NCBI GenBank assembly: GCA_021817045.1
Contig: JAKAWG010000015.1
Coordinates: forward strand, 1-64,000
Source: Acidobacteriota bacterium
GTDB lineage: Bacteria; Acidobacteriota; Terriglobia; UBA7540
Direction: 5' to 3'
DNA: 64,000 bases
A program made the position numbers and the translations under genes. Positions 43,396-51,905 of this stretch are shown in pieces. The notes under the pieces are model-generated. The model searched no databases. It was not told where the DNA came from and saw nothing but the letters and a program-made list of their open reading frames with translations. Numbering within the stretch: the first letter of the stretch is position 1; every line of letters begins with the position of its first letter.

Positions 43396-45693
43396 ATGAA
43401 GCGAAGAACGAAACTTGGACTCAATCTGGTTGTGCTGTGTTTGCTGGCTGCTCCGGCCCAAGCGAGGCGAGTTGGCATGCGACCACCGCACGCAACGCAG
43501 TTGCAAAACTGTGCGTGGCGAGCGTCCCAAGGCGCGAGAGTGGTGACGCACGCTGGAAGAACGGACCTGCTAGTAGAACTTCTGCCGCACCCGGAACCTC
43601 GCACTATCGAATGCTGGGTTCCTTTGCCTGGCGATCAGGAAATGGTCGCGCGGGGCTCAAACGTCGGAGCCGTAACAGAATCCGGATGGACGTTCTCTTT
43701 TGTGCGCTTCACGGGAGAGCGCATCACGCTCAACCGCAGCTCGCAAGAACGAGAATTTTCCTTTCCAGTGCCGCTATCCTGGGAACACGACAAACGCGTA
43801 GGCATCATGCTCGGCATACCGGGCGACAATCCTGGTTATGTGCAGTTCGCGGATTTGCGTTTGGCGCCTGCTCCGAATGCGCTGCCGGCCGCTCCTCACC
43901 TAGTGTCTCCGAAGGATGGCCAGCAATTGACTCCTCCTGCTGCTGACTTTCTCTGGTCCAACCCTAATCCCGAGCTGGTTTCTTCGTACCAGGTCGATTG
44001 GCACCGCAAGGGCGGCAAGGTGCATACACAATCCGTTCCTGCTTATTTCATCAGCAATGCCCAGGGATTCTGGCCCACCAGGTGGATCGCTCCAGGCGAG
44101 TACACCTGGAAGGTGCGCGCGCTCAACGCCGGGGGATCGCCCGGAGGATGGTCCGCGACGATGCACTTCACGGTCCGAGCCGAATCAGCCAAGAAACCAC
44201 CGGATATTCGTCCCAGCGAACAACATCCTCTTTTCCTGGTGGACTTGGAAACGAGCAACCCTGGGCCAAAGTGGAAGCTGCTTCCTCCCGACGTGCAAGG
44301 CCGCCTACTATTCCGGGTCGGAGGCTCTCTCGACCACGATCAACACACGCTGGAGGAAGCTCAGCGCCAACACATCCCGATTGTTCTTCAGGTGAATGGA
44401 CCTCACAACATCATCGCCGGCCGATGGGACCGCCTTCCCCTCGCTCGCCTTGCTGAATGGGCGCATCAATACTCTGAACTAAAGGCTTTTTATATTTGCG
44501 AGCAGCAGGTTCATGGGGGCGTCGAAAATCCCGAGGTGAAGAGCTACATCGAGCGCCTCATCGCGCTGGGCTCAGAAAAGGGGCGGCCGCTCTTGTGGGC
44601 AGATGCCAACTGGGGACGCAACATCTGGCTGGACGTGGAGGCGCAGCCCGACTTCACGCGGTTTCTGCGCTCTCATTACGGTTATCTTTATCCGCTGTGG
44701 AAGATGAACGGCGGAGAAGCGCCGTACTTAGCACCGGCCGGACTCCTTGGCCTTTGGCTTACTCGTACGGTGGCTGCGTGGGGTGTGCAGCCTGAAACCT
44801 GGTACTGGGTCGAAGCTGGCTTCACCGCGTTGGGAATTCAACATGGTTATAAGGAAGGTGTACGGCAGGACGCGCCACCCGTCCTCTTCCAGGAGTTGGC
44901 GCTTCTCGGCGCTTCAGCGGGCGCGCAGGTATATTCTTTCGAGCCGGGAACGGACATTTTCGACTCGAACTCCGGGCGGAACCTCCAGATGATCTTGGTC
45001 CCACTGGTCCGATTGCTGTCCGCCTCGGTTATTCCGAACCGTACTCAAGTGAAGGCGGCTGTTGTCAAAGCACATCTACTCGAGCCCCATGATCTTGCCT
45101 TTCGGCAACTCTACACTGCACAGCTGCGGAAACTCTTTGCAAAGACGCTCGGGATCGAGTATCCCTTCCAGATGGTTCCCGAATCAGGGAGCTGCTATTG
45201 GATTCCGTTTGTTCCGCCGTCCGCCAAAGCTGCCCTAGGCCGTATCAACGTGTCAAGCGATTCGAGCAAGCAGGTGCAGGCCTGCCATCCTCCGGTTCCG
45301 GGAAAAGCTGCGGTCTTTAAGGCCGGCAACGCCGCTTTCATCTTTAACAGCCGCCTTAACTGGTCAGGAGAAGAAGGCTTTTCGCTAGACGTCGCGCGTG
45401 TCCAGATGGTCGGCACGGTTGGAGTGAATGGTTGGGTGGTGGTTCGAAACGAAGAACGCGGCGGGGCGCGCCTGTGGTTCTTCGCGCGGCGGGGCGCTCG
45501 CCTGGATTTGAAATTCGATCGTCCGGTCGTTTGGAAAACCCTGGGCGAAACACATCGCCCAAAGACACCTAATCCGCCGCAATCGGTCGCGCTCTCAAAC
45601 TCTCGTACGTGGTCTCGCGCCGTCACCCGCATTAATCTCCAGGCCGGTCAGCATCCGTGGGACATTGAAATTCGACCGGGCAAAGGACCTTAG
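43396..45693 (+). CDS. Large secreted protein, possible GH98-like hydrolase
   Basis: No family is securely recognised. A signal peptide (LGLNLVVLCLLAAPAQA) is followed by a beta-rich segment to about residue 150 and an Ig/FN3-like domain (about 155-265: PHLVSPKDGQQLTPPAADFL, APGEYTWKVRALNAGG). A barrel-like region of about 300 residues follows, with FLVDLETSN, FYICEQQVHGG, GRPLLWADANWGRNIW, WYWVEAGFTALG and GASAGAQVYSFEPGTDIFD. Conserved-looking acids (E in YICEQQ, D in WADANW, E in YSFEPG) are candidate catalytic residues. The ending ELALLGASAGAQVYSFEP recalls family GH98, which is my best guess with low certainty. It lies between a TPR lipoprotein and a GH97 gene. Confidence 0.6.
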   Translation: MKRRTKLGLNLVVLCLLAAPAQARRVGMRPPHATQLQNCAWRASQGARVVTHAGRTDLLVELLPHPEPRTIECWVPLPGDQEMVARGSNVGAVTESGWTFSFVRFTGERITLNRSSQEREFSFPVPLSWEHDKRVGIMLGIPGDNPGYVQFADLRLAPAPNALPAAPHLVSPKDGQQLTPPAADFLWSNPNPELVSSYQVDWHRKGGKVHTQSVPAYFISNAQGFWPTRWIAPGEYTWKVRALNAGGSPGGWSATMHFTVRAESAKKPPDIRPSEQHPLFLVDLETSNPGPKWKLLPPDVQGRLLFRVGGSLDHDQHTLEEAQRQHIPIVLQVNGPHNIIAGRWDRLPLARLAEWAHQYSELKAFYICEQQVHGGVENPEVKSYIERLIALGSEKGRPLLWADANWGRNIWLDVEAQPDFTRFLRSHYGYLYPLWKMNGGEAPYLAPAGLLGLWLTRTVAAWGVQPETWYWVEAGFTALGIQHGYKEGVRQDAPPVLFQELALLGASAGAQVYSFEPGTDIFDSNSGRNLQMILVPLVRLLSASVIPNRTQVKAAVVKAHLLEPHDLAFRQLYTAQLRKLFAKTLGIEYPFQMVPESGSCYWIPFVPPSAKAALGRINVSSDSSKQVQACHPPVPGKAAVFKAGNAAFIFNSRLNWSGEEGFSLDVARVQMVGTVGVNGWVVVRNEERGGARLWFFARRGARLDLKFDRPVVWKTLGETHRPKTPNPPQSVALSNSRTWSRAVTRINLQAGQHPWDIEIRPGKGP

Positions 45694-45833
45694 AAAGCTG
45701 CGAGAAGGCGTACGGCACCCTCGCGGGCATGGAGTGAGAATGTTGGAGTCCTGCTGGTCTAAAATCACCGTTGCATTTTTCAACGAGCTTTTTTCTACAG
45801 GCAAATAAAGAGCTGGCTCGAAGAGGGAGGATT

Positions 45834-47843
45834 ATGAAAAAGGCACTCACTTGCATCCTGGCAGGTTGTGTTCTTGGCGCGCTAGGATCGTGCACGTCCG
45901 GAGGAGTACGATCCCTGACAGTTACCTCGCCCGACCACCGTTTGTCACTGACGTTCGAACTGGAATCTCTGCCTAAGCCGTACGCCGCCGGTCAGAGGAT
46001 GTACTACCGTGTTTCGTATAACGGCAATCCAGTGCTCAACGATTCTCCGCTCGGGCTCGAGTTCAAAAACGCTGCCGCTCTCGATCACGATCTTGCCGTG
46101 ACCGGAACCAGTCGGAGCACGCAGGATTCCACCTGGCAGGACCGGATCAACGACCAGTTGAACGTGCGCGACCATTACAACCAGCTTACAATCGATTTAG
46201 AAGAGCGCGATGCCCCGTACCGCCATTTCCAATTTATCTGTCGCGTCTACAATTCCGGCGTAGCCTTCCGCTACGTTTTGCCGCGCCAGCCCAATCTCAC
46301 GGACTTTGTACTGCGGGAAGAAGACACCGGTTTTTACTTTGCGCGCCCTTCTTCCGCGTTTGCCCTGAAGCTCGGGTCGTTCACTACTGCGTATGAGGCA
46401 GAATTCCAGCCAGTTACCCTTCAGCAGATCGCGCCTTCTGACATCGTCGGATTACCCCTGTTAGTCCATGCGCCGCATGGTCCGTGGGTCGCACTACTTG
46501 AGGCGGATCTCCAGGACTACGCGGGAATGTACGTCGGCGGCGCGCCGGGTTTCCCTCACGGCCTCGCCAGCAAGCTCTCGCCGCTGCCGGGGCATCCTCA
46601 CGAAGCGGTGTCGGGCTCGACACCTAAAGACACGCCTTGGCGCGTCATCATGGTGAATTCGCGCCCGGGCGGGCTGATTGAGACCGAGGACATCATCTTG
46701 AACCTCAATCCGCCTTGCGCGATTCACGACACCTCGTGGATTGAGCCCGGGAAAGCAGCATGGGATTGGTGGTCAGGAGACTATGATACCGGCGTCTCTT
46801 TCAAGCCCGGCATGAATACGCCAACTCTTGAACACTATATCCAATTTGCGGCGGACCATCACTTGCCTTACATGCTGATTGATTCAGGCTGGGCTCAGGC
46901 ACCATCTCCGCACGACTGGGCAGACGCCGACATCACACGCTGGAATTCGCACGTTAACCTGCCGCAAATCCTGGCACTTGCCAAGCGCCGGCACGTCAAG
47001 GTGCTGCTTTGGATGCACTGGAAGTCCGTGCAACGCCAGATGAATGCTGCATTTCCCCTTTTTCAAAAGTGGGGCGTGGCCGGCGTCAAGGTGGATTTCA
47101 TGAATAGTGACGACCAGCCAATGGTCAATTTCTATTACCGAGTGGCAAAAGAGGCCGCTCGATACCACTTGGTCGTCGATTTTCACGGCGCGTTCAAACC
47201 TACGGGCATGAGAAGAACTTATCCAAACCAACTCAGCCGCGAAGGCGTGCTAGGCATGGAATACAGTAAGAGCACCTACCGCTGCACGCCTTATCATGAC
47301 GTGATCCTTCCTTTTACTCGCAATCTGGCCGGGCCGATGGATTACACTCCCGGCTGCTTCAACAACGCCACGAAGGCCCAATTCAAGCCTCGGTCCGTCA
47401 ACCCGATGTGCCAGGGGACACGCGCGCACCAGCTTGCGATGTACGTCGTGTTTTTCAGTCCCCTGCAGATGCTCGCCGACTACCCGGAGATTTACGATCG
47501 CACTCCCGGCATGGCCTTTCTTGACCGCGTTCCGACCGTGTGGGATGAGACGCGCGTCGTAAATGCCAACCCCGGCCAGTACGTGACCATCGTGCGAAAG
47601 AAGGGGAAAGTTTGGTATCTGGGCAGCATGACCAACTGGACGCCGCGCGACCTGCAGATTCCCTTGAGCTTTCTCGGCAAGGGCTCCTACCAGGCTGAGG
47701 TCTTCGCGGACGGCCCCGACGCTGCTCAGAACGCCAAGAGCTTGAGCGTTCGAAAGGAGATGGTGACGGCTAGCAGTAGCCTGCACGCGCACCTGGCTCC
47801 TGGCGGCGGGTTGGCAGCGATTTTCACTCCCGCATCCCAGTAA
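45834..47843 (+). CDS. GH97 glycoside hydrolase, retaining type, lipoprotein
   Basis: Exo-acting alpha-glycosidase of family GH97, anchored by lipobox LGALGSC (signal MKKALTCILAGCVLGALGS). The N-terminal beta-sandwich (TVTSPDHRLSLTFELE to about residue 270) precedes the barrel (YDTGVSFKPGMNTPTLEHYI; VKVLLWMHWKS). In GVKVDFMNSDDQ an Asp (D421) occupies the place of the nucleophile found in the retaining, alpha-galactosidase-like branch; inverting members such as SusB lack it. VVDFHGAFKPTGMRRTYPN and GVLGMEYSK are further family marks. The ATG at 45834 has GGGAGG upstream. A C-terminal beta domain ends the protein. Galactose release fits the galactonate-dehydratase-like neighbour. Confidence 0.92.
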   Translation: MKKALTCILAGCVLGALGSCTSGGVRSLTVTSPDHRLSLTFELESLPKPYAAGQRMYYRVSYNGNPVLNDSPLGLEFKNAAALDHDLAVTGTSRSTQDSTWQDRINDQLNVRDHYNQLTIDLEERDAPYRHFQFICRVYNSGVAFRYVLPRQPNLTDFVLREEDTGFYFARPSSAFALKLGSFTTAYEAEFQPVTLQQIAPSDIVGLPLLVHAPHGPWVALLEADLQDYAGMYVGGAPGFPHGLASKLSPLPGHPHEAVSGSTPKDTPWRVIMVNSRPGGLIETEDIILNLNPPCAIHDTSWIEPGKAAWDWWSGDYDTGVSFKPGMNTPTLEHYIQFAADHHLPYMLIDSGWAQAPSPHDWADADITRWNSHVNLPQILALAKRRHVKVLLWMHWKSVQRQMNAAFPLFQKWGVAGVKVDFMNSDDQPMVNFYYRVAKEAARYHLVVDFHGAFKPTGMRRTYPNQLSREGVLGMEYSKSTYRCTPYHDVILPFTRNLAGPMDYTPGCFNNATKAQFKPRSVNPMCQGTRAHQLAMYVVFFSPLQMLADYPEIYDRTPGMAFLDRVPTVWDETRVVNANPGQYVTIVRKKGKVWYLGSMTNWTPRDLQIPLSFLGKGSYQAEVFADGPDAAQNAKSLSVRKEMVTASSSLHAHLAPGGGLAAIFTPASQ

Positions 47844-47872
47844 TCTGGTCCCGCCATCGGCCGCAATCAAAA

Positions 47873-47928
47873 GCAGATTCTTCGCTGCGCCCAGAATGAC
47901 GTCATTCCGAGCCCAGCGAGGAGTCTGC
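47873..47928. repeat. CATTCCGAG/GCGAGGAATCT hairpin element, copy 2
   Basis: Two 28-bp arms abut at TGAC/GTCA: 47873-47900 and 47901-47928 are inverted copies with 23 of 28 bases matching. It lies in the convergent gap between the GH97 gene and the sugar-porter gene and could end both transcripts. Confidence 0.65.
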
Positions 47929-48014
47929 CGTTCTTCGCGCGCCGGAACATGCTTACGATTATTACGAACATCCGCGGAGAAACTGCGCGCCGGGCTACTT
48001 CGTTCTCTATTGGC

Positions 48015-49442
48015 TCACGCGCTCCAGGAGGCTTCGATTTCCTCAAGGGTGCGTCCTTTTGTCTCAGGCACTTTCCGCCAGGAAAAGTAAAAGGCTGCAA
48101 CACACGCTGCGGCGTAAAGCCAGAAAGCGTGACCGGTCCCCACTGCCCGCACGAGACTCAGGAATGTCACGCTGACAAGAAAATCGAAAACCCAGATGGT
48201 TACCGAAGCAATAGACATCGCCTGACCGCGAATCGTGGTGGGAAAAATTTCCGAAATCAGCAGCCAGAAGATCGGTCCCAACCCGATACAGAAGGAGGCA
48301 AGGTAAACGAGCACGTCGATGAGGATGAGAGCCCGCGCGCCGTGGCCCGCGCCGAACAGGTAACCCAAGTAACCCAGGCTCATCGTCATCAGAGCAATTC
48401 CCAACAGCAGCAGAGGCCGGCGTCCTATACGATCGAGCAGGAGCAGCGAAACGATAGTAAAGGAGAAATTCACCACGCCAATTAATACCGTCCCCAGGAT
48501 AGCGGTCGATGCGCTGTGAAACCCAGCCATTTGAAGGATCATAGGGGTGTAATAAATAATTGTGTTAACGCCGGTGATCTGCTGGAAAATGGCGAGCCCT
48601 ACACCGACGATAAGGGCCATGCGGAAGCGCGGATGAAAAAGATCACGCAACCTTAGCCGGTCTGCCTGAACGACTGCTTCGAGTTCGAGGACGTGCTGCT
48701 GAGCGGCCGCGGCATCTTCCACGAGGTTAAGGATTCGGAACGACGCGTCAAAACGCCCTTGGGAAGCAAGCCATCGCGGGCTTTCGGGCAGGAAGAGAAA
48801 AGCCACGACTAGAACGAGAGATGGAATTACCGCGGTAATGAACATGCCGCGCCAATTCCCGCTTCCCGAAAAGAGATAGTCTACATAGTACGCGACGACG
48901 ACGCCCGTCGTGATGGCAAGCTGATTGAACGTGACTAAAGCGCCGCGTATCTTGGGAGGCACAATTTCCGCGATGTAGAGCGGAGTGAGCATCGACGCCA
49001 CCCCAACCGCCAAACCCACACAGAACCTCGCAGCGACAAACGCTTCGAGGCCATTCGCCGTGCTCGTCAAGAACGCGAACAGTCCAAAGATGACGGCATC
49101 CACCAACATCACTCGCTTGCGGCCAAAGCGGTCCGCGAAATAACCCGCCACCGCAGCACCTAGGGCCGCGCCCGCCAGGACCGCACTCACGGCCACTTCC
49201 GTCTCAAAGGAGGAGAGATGGAATTGTCCCCGTACAAACAAAATGGCTCCGGAGATGACGGCTGTGTCATAACCAAACAGCAGTCCTCCGACGGCGGCCG
49301 CCACGGCAACGAGCAGGGCGTACGCTCTGTTCTTCCGTGAAGCCGCGCCGCCGGCTTCCGCGCGCGACGGGCTTGCGTCTCCCGCGTAGCCGGTCGGTGA
49401 CGGGCGCGCGCTTTCACCTTTGCGATTTTCGCTATCGACCAT
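48015..49442 (-). CDS. MFS sugar porter (XylE/GLUT type)
   Basis: Inner-membrane proton-coupled or facilitated sugar uptake, 12 transmembrane helices. Sugar-porter signatures: GGLLFGYDTAVISGA in helix 1, DRFGRKR and DRIGRRPLLLLG in the two cytoplasmic loops, PESPRWLASQGR after helix 6, QQITGVNTIIYYTP in helix 7, and PETKGRTLEEIE at the C-terminus. The first 35 residues are a polar tail. It would import monosaccharides released by the surrounding hydrolases. Related CATTCCGAG hairpins flank it on both sides (47873-47928 and 49486-49560). It is transcribed in the same direction as the two hydrolase genes upstream but separated from them by 204 bp. Confidence 0.93.
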   Translation of the reverse strand: MVDSENRKGESARPSPTGYAGDASPSRAEAGGAASRKNRAYALLVAVAAAVGGLLFGYDTAVISGAILFVRGQFHLSSFETEVAVSAVLAGAALGAAVAGYFADRFGRKRVMLVDAVIFGLFAFLTSTANGLEAFVAARFCVGLAVGVASMLTPLYIAEIVPPKIRGALVTFNQLAITTGVVVAYYVDYLFSGSGNWRGMFITAVIPSLVLVVAFLFLPESPRWLASQGRFDASFRILNLVEDAAAAQQHVLELEAVVQADRLRLRDLFHPRFRMALIVGVGLAIFQQITGVNTIIYYTPMILQMAGFHSASTAILGTVLIGVVNFSFTIVSLLLLDRIGRRPLLLLGIALMTMSLGYLGYLFGAGHGARALILIDVLVYLASFCIGLGPIFWLLISEIFPTTIRGQAMSIASVTIWVFDFLVSVTFLSLVRAVGTGHAFWLYAAACVAAFYFSWRKVPETKGRTLEEIEASWSA

Positions 49443-49485
49443 CAGGAAAACCCACCAAAAGGAAATGGCTCTGCGTTCCGCAAAT

Positions 49486-49560
49486 AAAAGCAGATTCCTC
49501 GTCCGTCTTGCGACGGACTCGGAATGACGTCATTCAGAGCACCGCGAGGAATCTGCTTTT
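49486..49560. repeat. CATTCCGAG/GCGAGGAATCT hairpin element, copy 3
   Basis: AAAAGCAGATTCCTCG (49486-49501) and CGAGGAATCTGCTTTT (49545-49560) are perfect 16-bp inverted ends; TGACGTCA is at the centre, and a nested hairpin TCCGTCTTGCGACGGA sits at 49502-49517. It lies upstream of the sugar-porter gene and downstream of the hydrolase pair. Confidence 0.7.
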
Positions 49561-49646
49561 GGTTGCGGTTCTGCCGCACCGTGAAATACGCTGTTCGGGA
49601 GCTCCGCGGTGACGCGGCCGCGACGTCCGATGCAGGGACTTTGGAG

Positions 49647-51905
49647 TTAGCATCTCCACATCGCTTCCCACGACGACGCGCCGGGCTGCACTAGAATCGC
49701 GTTTTCCTCCTGCCGGCTTTCTGCGCCGGTAAGCCGAGCGAACCGGCACCGTGATCCCAATCTCTCAGGCAGTTCCAGACGCGACGGTGCTGGTCCCACG
49801 CCTCGCCGGAATTTCAATCGCCAGCCTCGCCGCCCACCGAGCGGTTCGAGATTCGCGTCAACCCTTCCAAACCGGGTCGGAGTACCCGTAAGATCTAACG
49901 GCTGGTCGCCGGACAATTCAAAGTCGCCAATTCCGCCCAGCAGGCGAAGCGCGGGTCCATCCTCAAGCGCCAGCATGTGGCGCAAGTAAAGAATGGACTC
50001 GGCGCTCGCCCAGTTGTGCGGCATATCGCCGACATAGCCGGCCGTCAAGCTCCCGCGTACCGGCTGTTCTTCCCGCCAGCAATAGCGTGGTGTCGCGTGG
50101 TTAAGAAAGCCCCTAAAGGTCAGCCGGGCCCAGTCGGTCACTCCTGCCCAGAGATAAACATGAGCAACAAACGCGGCGTTATAGTTCCAGACGCCCCCAT
50201 GGTGAAGCCAGCCGGTATCGGCCGGGACGTCCTCCTGCGCGCAGGCTTGCATCAATTTGATATGTCCCGCGACTATTGGGTCATTCTTTTTGAACACAAG
50301 GCCAGGGTAGATTGCTTGCGAAAGCGCCCACTGAGCCGTCTGCGGTCGCGGCCGATCCCAGGGGTCAGGTGCAGACCAAGCCCGGTCTTCCTTCATCAGC
50401 ATTGGCAAATATTCAAACCCACTCGGGTACCGCCGCATCTCGTGGGCAGCAGCCGCAAAAAACGATGCGCGCAGTTCTTTATAAAACCGCTCGGCATCCT
50501 CAAACCCGGAAAGATGAAGCTGACGAGCGGCCTTGAGGACGGCCCTCAGTCCTGCCAGCACCCAAAGCGTGTTCGTAAATTCCGGGCGGATGCCTCCGAG
50601 CCCGCCATCAGCAAAGCCTTCCGCCAATAAGCCATAGCGGCCATTCACGCTTCCCGCACGTCTGGCTTTTTCCCGCAAGCCCTCAAGAAACTTCACGGCG
50701 CGCAAAACGTTTGGCTGCATTTGGCGAAAATAAGTCCAGTCCTGGCTAAGTTCCGCCTGCCGAACCAGCGTGAACATCGCAATGCCGGTATCTTTCCAGT
50801 CCTCGGTTCCCGCGCTGGCAGCAACTTGTCCGTCCGGAAACTGGCGCGACCATTCGGTCTCCAGCCCTTCCTGCGCAGCTTTGTCGTAACCCAGGTAGCG
50901 CGCAGCTTCAAGAATGAAATTGCCATCCGCAATCCAAAGCCCGCGATAAACCGTGGGACCCACCTGGAAGGTCAGTTTTCCCTCTTTCTCTTCCCGAGCC
51001 TGCTGGATGTTCCTCGCGCAAGCTACCAGGAACTCGCCGTACCGGCTCGGAAGTTGCCATGACACGTTGCCTTCAAACGGTTTCCAGTCTTGCCAATAAT
51101 CCCGGGTTTCCGCCAAAAGCGCGTCCAGGTGTGTCAACCCATCCTTCAGTTTCCCGAAGTCCTGGCCCTCCTGAGGAAACCGAAAGAAGCGCCGGAATCG
51201 CGTGCCATCGGCAGCGAGTCCTGCGTTCATCGCATACGAGCGCCAAACGACGCCGTCTTCGTGGAGTGAGAGGGGAACGTCTGAGACCATGAAGGGCGGC
51301 GCGGTTTCGCTGCCCAGGTGCACGATTGTGGCTCCTGACGACTGCGTAAGCTTAACCTCGCGCTTGGTTCGCAAGATAACGAGGGGAACCGCGTGAAGGG
51401 CGTGCAGGCTTTTCGGCTCGACTTCAACGATGACGTTATCCACGCGCCCTTCTCCGGCGCGCCGCGTGGCAAACGTGGTGAGCTCAAGAAACGCTTCGGG
51501 ACGATTAATGCGAGTGTGAACGACGGGCACCCCAGGCGCTTCCAGTTGCTGCCATCGCACAACGTCTGCTTCCATGCCTTCAAGCGAAAAGTCGACAACC
51601 TCGGGGAAATAGTCAATCCCCCTGCCCACTCCAGGATGGCCGTAACGAAGATCGCCATGCTCGCCGACGAGGCTCTTGTGGTGGTCGTCAGGGAAACAGA
51701 AGGTTAATTGTGAGGAAAGCGGGGAATAACGAAAATCGATTCCGGCGGGGAGAGTCTGGACGCTCGAAGCCGCGCTCTCACCCTGCACGGGCCTTGCTGG
51801 AGATGCGTGGGGCTCAGCCAATAGGGGCGTTCCACCGGCCACCTTGGCCGCCCCGAGACCTGCTCCCAGATCAGCCAGGAATTGACGTCTTGTCGGGCGA
51901 TTCAT
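49647..51905 (-). CDS. Tat-exported six-hairpin (alpha/alpha)6 glycosidase
   Basis: An uncharacterised carbohydrate-active protein of 752 residues. The signal MNRPTRRQFLADLGAGLGAA is Tat-type. Residues about 60-260 are a beta-sandwich, followed by a helical (alpha/alpha)6 barrel with YRGLWIADGNFILEAARYLG, FTNTLWVLAGLRAVLKAARQ, DTGWLHHGGVWNYNAAFVAH and GDMPHNWASAESILYLRHML. The acids in WIADGN, TEDWKD and ADTGW are plausible catalytic residues. The layout resembles GH78-, GH15- and GH95-like clans; I cannot assign a family number. Its ATG overlaps the stop of the preceding hydrolase (ATGA), so the two are made together. Confidence 0.75.
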   Translation of the reverse strand: MNRPTRRQFLADLGAGLGAAKVAGGTPLLAEPHASPARPVQGESAASSVQTLPAGIDFRYSPLSSQLTFCFPDDHHKSLVGEHGDLRYGHPGVGRGIDYFPEVVDFSLEGMEADVVRWQQLEAPGVPVVHTRINRPEAFLELTTFATRRAGEGRVDNVIVEVEPKSLHALHAVPLVILRTKREVKLTQSSGATIVHLGSETAPPFMVSDVPLSLHEDGVVWRSYAMNAGLAADGTRFRRFFRFPQEGQDFGKLKDGLTHLDALLAETRDYWQDWKPFEGNVSWQLPSRYGEFLVACARNIQQAREEKEGKLTFQVGPTVYRGLWIADGNFILEAARYLGYDKAAQEGLETEWSRQFPDGQVAASAGTEDWKDTGIAMFTLVRQAELSQDWTYFRQMQPNVLRAVKFLEGLREKARRAGSVNGRYGLLAEGFADGGLGGIRPEFTNTLWVLAGLRAVLKAARQLHLSGFEDAERFYKELRASFFAAAAHEMRRYPSGFEYLPMLMKEDRAWSAPDPWDRPRPQTAQWALSQAIYPGLVFKKNDPIVAGHIKLMQACAQEDVPADTGWLHHGGVWNYNAAFVAHVYLWAGVTDWARLTFRGFLNHATPRYCWREEQPVRGSLTAGYVGDMPHNWASAESILYLRHMLALEDGPALRLLGGIGDFELSGDQPLDLTGTPTRFGRVDANLEPLGGRRGWRLKFRRGVGPAPSRLELPERLGSRCRFARLTGAESRQEENAILVQPGASSWEAMWRC

